Shown here piece after piece: positions 51,590 through 61,896 of a DNA stretch of 64,000 bases. The notes beneath the pieces were generated by a model, which was given only the letters and a program-made list of their open reading frames with translations, was not told where the DNA came from and ran no database searches. A program made the position numbers and the translations under genes. Location of the stretch: assembly GCA_036925085.1 (NCBI GenBank), contig JAUPFP010000032.1, forward strand, positions 1,181,001-1,245,000, read 5' to 3'. This DNA comes from Brachycybe producta (lineage: Eukaryota > Arthropoda > Diplopoda > Playtdesmida > Andrognathidae). Every line of letters begins with the position of its first letter. Within the stretch, counting starts at the first letter, position 1.

Positions 51590-52530
51590 CTCAAACAGTT
51601 TTTTTTTTATATATATTTTTCGATATTTCGATATTTTCGGTTTTTTTTTTCAATTTTACGATTTGTTTTATACGGAGCCCTGCAAAGGACATGCGAGATT
51701 TTTTTTAAAATCTCGACATTTCCACTTTTTCCAGAATCTCGACATTTCGATTTTAATCTCGAAATTTCGACTTTAATCTCGACATTTCGACTTTAATCTC
51801 GACATTTCGACTTTAATCTCGACATTTCGACTTTAATCTCGACATTTCGACTTTTAATCTCTTATTCGGCCATGTTAATTATGCCATGTTGTGCGCACCA
51901 TACTCTAATAATTAAATTATTGCAAGCGCCCTCTTTTAGCAGCAATAATTTAATTATTAGAGTATGGTGCGCACAACATGGCATAATTAACATGACCGAA
52001 TAAGAGATAAAAAGTCGAAATTTCGAGATTAAAAGTCGAAATTTCGAGATTTTGGAAAAAGTCGAAATGTCGAGATTAAAGTCGAAATGTCGAGATTAAA
52101 GTCGAAATTTTGAGATTAAAGTCGAAATGTCGAGATTAAAGTCGAAATGTCGAGATTAAAATCGAAATTTCGAGATTAAAGTCGAAATTTCGAGATTAAA
52201 GTCGAAATTTCGAGATTAAAGTCGAAATTTTGAGATTAAAGTCGAAATGTCGAGATTTTGGAAAAAGTGGAAATTTCGAGATTAAAGTTGAAATGTCGAG
52301 ATTAAAGTCGAAATTTCGAGATTCTGGAAAAAGTCGAAATGTCGAGATTAAAGTCGAAATTTCGAGATTTCAAAAAAAAATCTCGCCTGTCCTTTAGAGG
52401 GCTCCGTAGTTTTACAATAGGGGAATATTTCGATTTATTTTTTTGGATTTTTCGATAACAGTATATGGAGAACGATATTTTTTTTAAAAATATCAAGATA
52501 ACGATATATCGATAATTTTGTCAACCCTAC
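51590..52530. mobile_element. Foldback element with TCGAGATTAAAGTCGAAA arrays (copy 2)
   Basis: 51672-52408 is the element proper: ACGGAGCCCTGCAAAGGACA and TGTCCTTTAGAGGGCTCCGT are inverted ends. Both arms are arrays of ~20-bp TCGAGATTAAAGTCGAAATT-like units; the core 51865-52003 is a palindrome (GGCCATGTTAATTATGCCAT, CACCATACTCTAATAATT, CGCCCTCTTTTAG loop). The flanks (TTCGATATTTCGATATTTTC and GGATTTTTCGATAACAG) form an AATCG-type host repeat like 10580-11065, so the element inserted into that repeat. Copy 1 is 16835-17505. Confidence 0.75.
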
Positions 52531-52692
52531 TAATGAGCAAAGAAAAAAAAAACAATTGAAAAATATTTTGCACTTTTATTACAAAATATGTGTGCTTTTG
52601 ATTACATAATGTTAATGCAATTTGGAAGACGTAAATCTCAAGAGTTGAACATTTTGAAAACTTTTCTCGACATAATATTTTTTTGTTGTTGT

Positions 52693-53465
52693 TTAGGGTG
52701 GCTTTATAGATAAGTCATTTCGTTTTCGTCCCCTCCAGATGGCGCGCCTGCGCGTCTATTATGTTCTAAAGGACGTCTCTTCCCCTTCCACTCGTGGTTT
52801 TGCGCAAAATTTATATTTTTCAAGCGAACGTTTTTCAGGAGAAACATTACGAAAAAAACTCAAAATGTATTAGAAACTAGAATAGTTGGTGATAATGCTA
52901 AGTTTTTTTCATGATGGTATCTTTCAAAATAAACTTTTTATGATAAATTTGAAAAATAGGCCGAAAATAGTTTTTCATGAAATCTCAATGGAAAAAAACC
53001 GGGTTTCATTTTCAAACTGCTAAAGATATTACCACGAAAAAACTTTTAGCATCATCCTTTACCATTCTAGTTTTTAAAACAATTTGATTTTTTTTTTCAG
53101 AATGTTGTTTCTAAAAAACGTTCACTTGACATTTTTGCGTCCAAAATTTTTATAAAAAAAAAACGTCTATGAAGTATAGCCATAGCATTAGACAGGTATT
53201 AGAAATCGGGACAAACAGAAGTTGGCTCCGCCCTTTTTATGACGACTGGCAACTTCTAATTGGTTTGTTGTGTGGTTCGACGTTGAAAAGGGGCGGAGCA
53301 TGTCACGTCAGACTACATAACCAACCAATTAGAAGTTGCGTTCGTCATAAAAAGGGCGGAGCCAACTTCTGTTTGTCCCGATTTCTAATTGCCTGTTAGC
53401 ATAAGCCACTGCAGTGGCGCTGTCCGGTGGAACAAAAGCAAAATTAAATATGTAAAGAACCACCT
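52693..53465. mobile_element. GGTGGCTGAATAG-family element with nested MITE
   Basis: Left GGGTGGCTTTATAGATAAGT and GATGGCGCGCCTGCGCG; right CAGTGGCGCTGTCCGGTGGA, AAGAACCACCTTA. The interior carries CAAGCGAACGTTTTTCAGGA and AAACTAGAATAGTTGG blocks. The MITE 53194-53397 interrupts the right arm. Confidence 0.65.
53194..53397. mobile_element. Palindromic MITE, nested
   Basis: ACAGGTATTAGAAATCGGGA ... CCCGATTTCTAATTGCCTGT with GGCTCCGCCCTTTTTATGAC, GGTTTGTTGTGTGG, GTCACGTCAGACTACATAACC, CCAATTAGAAGTTGCG and AAAAAGGGCGGAGCC. TAGCATTAG precedes and TAGCATAAG follows, a near-perfect 8-9-bp duplication. Confidence 0.75.
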
Positions 53466-53570
53466 TATCCTATACATTCAGAATGTAGAAATATTACATT
53501 TTGAGAAAGTCAATGAACATCTTGTTACTCTTGTGACTAAACAGTTAACAGAACATGTTCAGTAAACGTT

Positions 53571-54391
53571 TTAAGAGGCTAAATCGCAAAAAAAAAAAAA
53601 ATACTTCGAAAAATCTCCGCAAAGAGCGCTAGCATCGTTTTTTTTTATTGAGCCCATAGACCCAATGTTAAAGAAGAAACGTTCATATTTAAAATACACA
53701 GTTGCGGCAATATGTTTATTTTTCATATTTAAAGTTGTCCAATTTTGATGGTTCAAAGTGCAATTGTGCACCTTAAATATATGCTGATCTAGTGATAGAA
53801 TGACGAAAAATTGGTAAGTACGGTTCTATTTTTTAAAAAAATTTCAAAATCGCGAATTTCTAACTCTTATGTTAAACTCCATTGAGTACGCCCAAATAAG
53901 AAAAAAAAAACATCCATTTAAAATGTTAGTAATATTACGTAAAAATAATTTAAAAAAACCACAAGTAAACCACAGCAAAGCCAACACATTGGCGCACGTG
54001 CTGAATTTTTTCTGGGTTTTAAAAATTATTTTTAGGTATTTTTTACCAAAATTTCAATGGATGTTTTTTTTTTCTTACGAGTGTGTACTCAATGGAGTTT
54101 AACATAAGAGTTAGAAATTCGCGGTTTTGAAATAGTTCTTTAAAATAGAACTGCACTTACCAATTTTTTGTCATTCCATCACTCGATCCGCATATATTTA
54201 AGATACACATTGCACTTTGAACCATCAAAATTGGACAACTTTAAATATGAAAAATAAACATATTGCCGCAACTGTGTATTTTAAATATGAACGTTTCTTC
54301 TTTAACATTGGGTCTATGGGCTCCATATAAAAACGATGCCGGCGCTCTTTGTGGAGATTTTTCCAAGTAATTTTGTGATGTAGCCTCTTAA
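53571..54391. mobile_element. TTAA element, GAGGCTACATCGC family (copy 3, complete)
   Basis: Starts TTAAGAGGCTAAATCGC (TTAA 53571-53574) and ends GATGTAGCCTCTTAA (TTAA 54388-54391). Both arms include CTTCGAAAAATCTCCGCAAA, GCGCTAGCATCG, AGACCCAATGTTAAAG and GTCCAATTTTGATGGTTC; the palindrome centre is near 53960-54020. TTAA duplication and a G-rich tip suit piggyBac-type mobilisation (inference). No transposase. Confidence 0.75.
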
Positions 54392-54449
54392 TTAGGAGCC
54401 GCTAGCCTCCGAGCTAAGGCGGTCAAGTTATGTAGGTTGTGCCGAATAA

Positions 54450-56765
54450 GGTAAAAATGCCGGGTCCACATCAAACTGACAAACCATAAACAAAACAGAA
54501 ACTCAAGTGTTTCGAGACAAATTGGCGACAATTCTAAAACATCCATGCGACTTAGTGTTTTGTTTTCGTTTTGTCTGCAATTTCACAAACTAGTCCACGT
54601 CCCACCGCAAGTCGGTAAACCTCAAAAGGTTCATGTTTTGTCTCGGTTCTACACAACATTTTGTCAACTCTTGTCTGTGCAGTTGTGGACAGTTAGTATT
54701 AAAAGAAAAACACAACAGTTGCGTAGTTTACGTAAAGCCGCTATTAACACTAGCAACTTTTAATGCAATAAAATGTGCAATGTGACATGCAACTTCATTG
54801 TTTATAGTGTGATATGACGTCATGCAACTTGATAAAACTTTCCTTTTAACTAGTGTCAAACTCAGTCTCATCGAGTTGCACACGTTCAACTTTGAGAGAC
54901 TTTTCAAGTAAACTTTCTGACAAACAACCAATCAGGCCGTTTGCCGGAAATGACATATGGTGGTAACATTGAACGAATTCCCGGTTTCATGACTTCCGGT
55001 TTATAAACTTTCCTGTTAGTTGATCACAATATGGACACAAACCAAGGGGCAGACATCGAAGAAAATCATGTACGATTTTCACTATAAGATTCACAGCAGG
55101 TCTTGTGGATGGAAAGTCATTTTACTTTTTTAGCTGCATTTTTACTGGATATCCAGAATAGAATTGAAATTTTAAAATTCAGTAAAACGCGGATTAAAAG
55201 TAAAATGGCTTCCAATACGTCCGTACGAGATTCACCCGAATGTGTCGGCCCCTTGACATAAACGAAGTTTTGAAAACTTGATTGGGAACTAGGTTGCATA
55301 GTGTGATATAGAGAAGTTTATTACAAAGTTCTAGTTGCAAGTCACATCACAGGTTGCATTGCAAGTTGAATTGCATCAAATGTTGCTAATGTAATATTGG
55401 CTTAAGAAAGCTATAGAAACAAAAAACAAAACCCAAATTTGTTTGTGTAAGGGTAGGTTTATACTCCAAACTTTGCTAAGCTTTTGCAAGCTTTGAAGTT
55501 CTATAAAATTAGCTCCCCAAAGCTTAGCTTGTTCATACAAACATGTGGTCTTGCAAACTTCACAATATTTTCTAACCTTTATATCCTATAAAACAGATAC
55601 ACAAAACAATAGAACCCTTCCCCTTCTGGAAGAAAAAAGGTGTGACTTGTTAACCTCTTTTGTGTATCCGTCACCTGATTGGTGCTTTTAATTGCTAAGC
55701 TTTGAAAAGTTGAACACTTTCAAAGCTAGTTTCATGCTCTGGCGAAGACAGCAAGGCGGCAAAGCAGCCTGCGAAGCTTCAAAAACGACGTCAGAGCTTC
55801 AGTCAGGTTTTTGCCTTCGCCAGAGCATGAAGCTAGCTTTGAAAGTGTTCAACTTTTTAAAGCTTAGCAATTCAAAGCACCAATCAGAAAATGGATGTGC
55901 AAATGGGATGAACAAGTCACACCTTTTTTTTTTGCTTCCTTAAGGGTTGGTTTATACTCCCTTGCTAAGCAGCAAAGCAGCCTGCTAAGCTTCAAAAATG
56001 TCGTCAGAGCTTCAGGTTTTTCCTTCGCCAGAGCATGAAGCTGGCTTTGAAATTGTTCAACTTTTCAAAGCAACTCAAATCACCAATCAGGAAACGGATA
56101 CATAAAAGGGGCGAACAAGTCACACCTTTTTTGCTTCCAGAAGGGGAAGGGTTCTATTTTATATATCTGTTTTATAGGTTATAAAAGGTTAGAAAATGCA
56201 GTGAAGCTTGCAAGACCACGTGTTTGTATGAACAAGCTAAGCTTTGGTGAGCTCATTTTTAGAAGCTTCAAATCTTGCGAATCTTAGCAAAGTTTGTAGT
56301 ATAAACCTACCCTCAGAGCTTCAGTCAGGTTTTTGCCTTCACCAGAGCATGAAGCTAGCTTTGAAATTGTTCAACTTTTTAAAGCTTAGCAATTCAAAGC
56401 ACCAATCAGAAAATGGATGTGCAAATGGGATGAAAAATTAAGTCACACCTTTTTTTTTTGCTTCCATAAGGGGAAGAGAGTTATATTGTTTTATATATAT
56501 TTTTTTTGCAAGACCACATGTTTGTATGAACAAGCAACGCTTTGGTGAGCTAATTTTTTTTTTTTAGGAGTTTCAAAGCTCGCGAATCTTAGCAAAGTTT
56601 GGAGTATAAACCTACCCTTATGTCTGAAACTTGTTTTGGTTGTGGTCTTCAGCTAACAGTTGTTTCAGTTTCGTTTTTTGTTTTTAAAAATATGCTTTTT
56701 CTGGCGGTTTTTGTTGTGTTTTTGTCTCGAACTCATTTGTCAGCTTGATGTAGACCGGGCCCATT
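54450..56765. mobile_element. Composite TIR region, CCGGGTCCACATCAAACTGACAAA ends
   Basis: Left TGCCGGGTCCACATCAAACT and AAACTCAAGTGTTTCGAGAC are inverted at the right as TTTTGTCTCGAACTCATTTG, CAGCTTGATGTAGACCGGGC. A third right end lies near 18140-18200. The inside is itself repetitive: 55030-55250 is an inverted copy of the 19370-20475 family, and 55450-56620 is an inverted nest of GGGTAGGTTTATACTCC, AGCTTTGAAAAGTTGAACAC and CCAATCAG repeats, closing with GGAGTATAAACCTACCCTTA. No gene is supported; 55692-55943 and 56244-56441 encode duplicated repeat translations. Confidence 0.5.
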
Positions 56766-56931
56766 ATTAACACTAAAAGCAAAAAAAAAAAAAAACATTA
56801 AACTTTGATAAAATAATTCCTAAAATGTACATCATGATCACAAATTTCGCGACGATCAACGAATATTCCTATGAAAATTATAAACACCTTTCATATAAAT
56901 TTGAAAAACAATTGATACACCGTTATTATTA

Positions 56932-57437
56932 GGGCCCGGATTTTTATGCAATATAAAGCAAATGTTTCTCAATTTGCGGCCCAAGTGCCAGTTGTGAAGT
57001 CATCAATCATCATCATTAGAGACAGGCAATTAGAAATCGGGACAAACATAAGTTGGCTCCGCCCTTTTTATGACGACTGGCAACTTCTAATTGGTTTGTT
57101 GTGTGGTTCGACGTTGACTACCTAACCAACCAATTAGAAGTTGCGTTCGTCATAAAAAGGGCGGAGCCAACTTCTGTTCGTCCCGTTTTCTAATGGCCTG
57201 TTCATTAGAGCGACTGCAATTATGCTTTTTTTCTAATAAAAAAAAGGGTTGGTTAGAGGTTAGATGTCTAGTTACTATCAGTCGTCAACTAGAACGTTCT
57301 AGCCTCTAACCAGTGTTTTTGATAGTAAAAAAAAAACCATTATTGATATAAACGGGGATTGTTACTTCACAATCGGCCCTCGGGCCACAGATTGAGAAAC
57401 TGTTGCTTGATATTGCATAAAAATCCGAGCCTTAGTT
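56932..57437. mobile_element. TIR element, AGGGCTCGGATTTTTATGC ends (copy 2) with nested MITE
   Basis: Left GGGCCCGGATTTTTATGCAA and GTTTCTCAATTTGCGGCCC; right GGGCCACAGATTGAGAAACT and TGCATAAAAATCCGAGCC. The middle has inverted GGTTAGAGGTTAGA/CTAACCAGTG. The MITE 57022-57201 sits in it. Copy 1 is 16504-16834. Confidence 0.6.
57022..57201. mobile_element. Palindromic MITE with 8-9-bp TSD, nested
   Basis: ACAGGCAATTAGAAATCGGG ... CCCGTTTTCTAATGGCCTGT; TCATTAGAG at 57013-57021 and 57202-57210. The central CRE-like and second GC-box block is deleted relative to full copies. Confidence 0.8.
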
Positions 57438-58435
57438 ATTATATACATGATTTGCATAGTTTTAAAAGCGTTTCTTAAACGTGTTTTACACGGTACTACT
57501 TTTGAAGCTGCTGTGTCGCTCGCTTCTTTTGTCGCCAGCTTCTCGCTCATCCAGAGCGAATTTCTGGCTGATAAAGTCGCTAGCGTTTGGAGAGATTTTT
57601 GTGTGAACAACCAGCGACCATGGCGTCACGGAATTATGTATTTGGAGCCGTTTTTAGCTTTGTGCACGAGAGATCCCAACATGGCGTTTCTTTTAAAGTT
57701 GCTACTAAAATCAGCCAGCTATTCGCTGGACTCGAGCGATAAATTACTCTTTAAGCGCGATTACAGGAAGGTATTTTTGTTTGATTTGGACATGTTTCTT
57801 AATTCGGCAGCGAATGTGTCGGTAAAAACTTCTAAAGACGTGGCTCCTTTTTATTTGCCAAAAGATGGCGCTGCAGATCGTATGAAGACAACTCCAAGCC
57901 GCTAAATGCTAGTGTCCCAGAGTATGAAGCTTAAACTTCATTCACGCGACGTCGAACGACCTACCTAAAGCGAGCGTCAGCGCGCATGCGCGTCTTTATA
58001 CCATATACAAGCAACTATTAGCCACTTGTCAAATCGTCGCGACTTGCTACTCAGTCGCCAAGCTTCTGTTCAAACCGAAGCTTCACGTCGCAAACATTTC
58101 AAGTAGCTACCCACCAACAAATCAGAGACCAGATTTTGTTGCATATGGCGTCTTCGACGCCATTTTTTATGATATCACACACCATGAAGACATGCCCAAA
58201 AGATTTGTAGGTGCAGCACATATGTAGTGTGTGCCAGCGACTAGCGACTTGCTACTTAAAGTCGCTATGCTAGTCACTAGTCCCAGACGCTACGCTCAAG
58301 GTAGCAGGTATGAAGTTCCAGCTTTATGATCTAAGGTATACCGCTAGCGACTTATCGGTCAGAAATTAGCTCTGGGTGAGCGAGAAGTTGGCGACAAAAG
58401 AAGCCAGCGACTAGCATCAAAAGTAGCACCGTGTA
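57438..58435. repeat. Inverted repetitive region with CTAGCGACTTGC motifs
   Basis: 57470-57560 (CGTGTTTTACACGGTACTAC, GTCGCCAGCTTCTCGCTCA) is inverted at 58370-58440 (GAGCGAGAAGTTGGCGAC, AGTAGCACCGTGTAAAGC). 58225-58330 (GCGACTAGCGACTTGCTACT, CTACGCTCAAGGTAGC) pairs with 21435-21530. So a ~970-bp TIR element spans about 57470-58440. The 152-residue plus ORF (57447-57905) lies partly in the arm; no family recognised and not supported as a gene. Confidence 0.5.
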
Positions 58436-58618
58436 AAGCTTGCAGCACACTGCATCGGATATGAAAGGAACGAATCGGAATATTTTAATAACAAGCATTT
58501 CAATGGAGCCCCGCTGGCATGTCATTTCCGATCCGAGCTAGTCTGCAGGGCTCCATTGAAATGCTAGTTTGCCAAAATATTCCGTTCCGATGCGGTGTAG
58601 TGTGCTACAAGCTTAAAT
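58436..58618. mobile_element. Palindromic element, GCAGCACACTGCATCGGAT arms
   Basis: AGCTTGCAGCACACTGCATC, CGGAATATTTT and CATTTCAATGGAGCCC on the left mirror GGGCTCCATTGAAATGC, AAAATATTCCG and GATGCGGTGTAGTGTGCTAC on the right. About 180 bp; it abuts or is nested in the preceding element. 58619-59447 beyond it shows no gene or recognised element. Confidence 0.6.
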
Positions 58619-59447
58619 CACACTTTTAGATTTTGAAGCGATTGGTTCAAAAGCACAATCAAAGAATTAAAGAGCCGAGGCGACAACTACGCCTACAAAC
58701 TTAAAGGCGACAACGAGAGTTTGTTTTCTCGTTCATTCAATATTTAGGCTCTTTCCTGTGTGAAGTCTAGAAATGAACCTCATTTAAGAATGCAAGTAGT
58801 TAATTTATTTTGTCCCTGTATCGTTAGATGGCGCCACGAGCCCTCACATTGAGATGTACTGACACTTCCTTTTTTTGCACAAACTTTTAAACTCTTCACG
58901 TATATGTTCCGGGTAACTTTGTCACAATGCTAATGGGTTGTTTTGGATGCTTTTAGAGCTAAAAGACATTCGATTTCAACTAATTGCCAAGTGTAGCTTG
59001 CCACCTATGGAGGTTGGCGCCATCTACCTTGCATTCACACAAGTATTTTTCTATGGAGCCCTCTTAAGCCAACTCCGGTCTTGGTTAAGCTCATGAACTG
59101 ATGATTTTTTATCGAAAGTTTCGAATAAATTCATTTGAATATCTAAATTAACCGAACTATTTCTAAATCAATGCTCGAAAGGGGGATGCGAATAAAATTT
59201 AAATCAAAACTTCCTTCCTTCTGATGGAAATAAATGAAGATGACACAGGAAAGTTGTAATCATTTCAGTAAATGAAAGGATAAATCACAATTAGGCCATA
59301 TTAAAATAAATTACGAGACATCCCTTTGTCTACGAGTTCCATTTCCTGTTTCGATGGCGTAACGTGCAGTAAATTAACATGGCTGCGACGAGACCGAATA
59401 ACTATAAAAAAAAAGAGTTTAAAAGATTTGCAAATATATAAAATATA

Positions 59448-59640
59448 TTACTGTCAATCTACCGAATCAGTCAATCTGCAGAATGCCTAGGCAATCTGCA
59501 AAACAACCAACCTGCTAGTGAATCTGCAAAATTCGGTACATTTTAGGTGTTGAATTTTGCAGATTCATCTAGCACATTGGCTGTTTTGCAGATTGCCTAG
59601 GCAATGTGCAAATTGACTTATTCCGCAGATTGCCAGTAAC
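59448..59640. mobile_element. Palindromic element (unexpanded form of 12828-13230)
   Basis: TACTGTCAATCTACCGAATC, CAGTCAATCTGCAGAATGCC and AGGCAATCTGCAAAACA are mirrored by GTTTTGCAGATTGCCTAGGC and CAAATTGACTTATTCCGCAG. The centre is ATTCGGTACATTTTAGGTGT. It ends ~20 bp from tetraspanin B exon 5. Confidence 0.65.
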
Positions 59641-59660
59641 AAATATAAGAACCAAAATAC

Positions 59661-60195
59661 CTGAACGAAGGCGAAGACTAAAATGATTATTCCAGCCATG
59701 TGGAGTCTTTCTATCGCCCAAACGTGTAATTTATCGAAACAGCCCTTTTAACGAAAACATCACGAATTTAGAAAATTAGGAGGTTTCGCAAAACTTCCCC
59801 CCCCCCCCGGATGGCGCCACTGCATTGGCTGATGCTATGCTCCATAGACGTTTTTTTTTTGTAAAATTTGGACGCAAAAACTTCGATGAAACGTCTATGA
59901 AGCATAGCATTTATCCACTACAGTTGCGCCGTCTGGAAGGCCAAACGCTAAATTAAATATCTATAAAGCCACCTTAACCAAATGTAACACAAAGTATACG
60001 ATTTCACTCGAAAAACCTCCTCAAGCAGTAAATTATTATTACCTTATCGTAGATGTAACCGGCCGTAACATCAAATCCACAATCTGTTTTATTTGTGACT
60101 TCATTGTCGCAACACGAATCGGGAACCCTGCTTTGATTGGTCCACGAATCGATATTGTTCCAGTCGTTTGGACTCGAAACTCCGCAGCAGTCAAG

Positions 60196-60231
<36 letters not shown>

Positions 60232-61859
60232 TAACGAAATAAATCTCTTCACTTAGTCGAAACTTTGAAGGTGATAATTAGGAATGGAACATTCGAGTCC
60301 TCGAATCCCGCGAAACTTGAAAAATATTCGAGATTCGAAAACTCGAATCTGCACGCTTTTATCGTCTTTCGAATCTTTCGAATACTAACCTATAGAACTC
60401 CAATAGAAGCGTTCACTAACAAAAAAAAACCGGCGATTGTTGCCATTTCGGTGTTGTACCCGGAGATCACCAATGGGATATAGACATTTGCCCTAAAATC
60501 ATTTGCCCTAAAGGGACACCAATGGGATATAGACATTTGCCCTAAAGCGACATTTGCCCTAAAACCACGTTTTTGTTCTCTTCTTTTCATACGGTTTTGT
60601 CTTTTGGTGGAGTATGTTAAATAGGTTCTGCGCCGCGCCGCAGGCACGCAAAAAACGCCAAATGACATAAATTTACACTACTGATAAGGGCAAATGGCTT
60701 TACGGCAAGTGTCCGTGGGACAAGTGTGTTTGGGGGGTCCCACACCCATCACCAAAATCACCTGGTGGCGACCCTGAGTGCCACACTTGTTTTTTATTAT
60801 TAATAATTTAATATTTAATATTATTTCATTTATTTGTATCTTTTCTTAATGAATTATATAGGATTCTTATATGAAGGATTCGGGAGATTCGATGGTTTTT
60901 TGAACCTTTTAGGATTCGGATTCGAGAAAATTTCGGATTCGTCCCACCTCTAGTTATAACCTAATTAAAACCTGTGTTTGAATGTGATCCCAGGCCATTG
61001 TGAATCCTTCTTGACCCGTTTTCCTGTAGTTATGTTTGATTCCCAACTTGAATTCTTCTTTGAGAGTCTCTTTGACGTCTTCGCGATAAACGAAAGCCAA
61101 AGTTCCGGCCGTCACTTCCATGGCAAATATCAACGCAACTAAAGTGAAATACTACAAAAAAAAACCCATGGGTTCAAGTCAGTGGCATAGTCAGGGGGTG
61201 GTCCAGGAGTCCGGACCCCCCACCCTCTCGAAACTCTATATACATGCCAAAAAAGCTGTGTTTATATTTGATAGTTTTTTCTCTGTCTTTTTTTTTTTTT
61301 CTTTCTCTCTCTTTTTCTCTTAACCCGTACCTTCAGAACTCATTTTGTCAAACCACCATATTAGATGCTCAACTAAGCGACTTTTCAGCTAGTCGCCAAC
61401 TACAGCGCGCAGCGCCATGCCGCCCAAACCACCATGTGGAACTTTTCCTTCCGAGACCCAGCCCATATACTGTAGATGCACCACCACAACGCCGCCACTT
61501 ATTGAAGACAACTTAAACACTCACGCTTAACCATACAATTGAACACGTGTTGTTGTTTACAACAAAGTATGCTGGCAAATGAAGACACCTGAGGTGTCTG
61601 AATGTCACACGAGCGCGTTATTCCCCTGGTTCCTTCCGTCGACGCATAAAAAGAAAAAGTTCTTCCTTGGTATTACTCTTGACTTCTGGCATGGAACTTA
61701 TGGAAGTTCTACAAGCCAGTTTTGCATGTCGCAGCATGCCACCTTTATAGCGGACGTTGCACAATATGATGCATACATGAACCTTATATTTTGTCTTATA
61801 TTGACCAGGGTTAGACGTAAGTGTTGCTGTAATGTACAACCTGTAAAACCCTAATAAAA

Positions 61860-61896
<37 letters not shown>

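Noticed and set aside
57447..57905. 152-residue plus-strand ORF
   Set aside because: Its first part lies inside an inverted-repeat arm shared with 58370-58440; no family motif.
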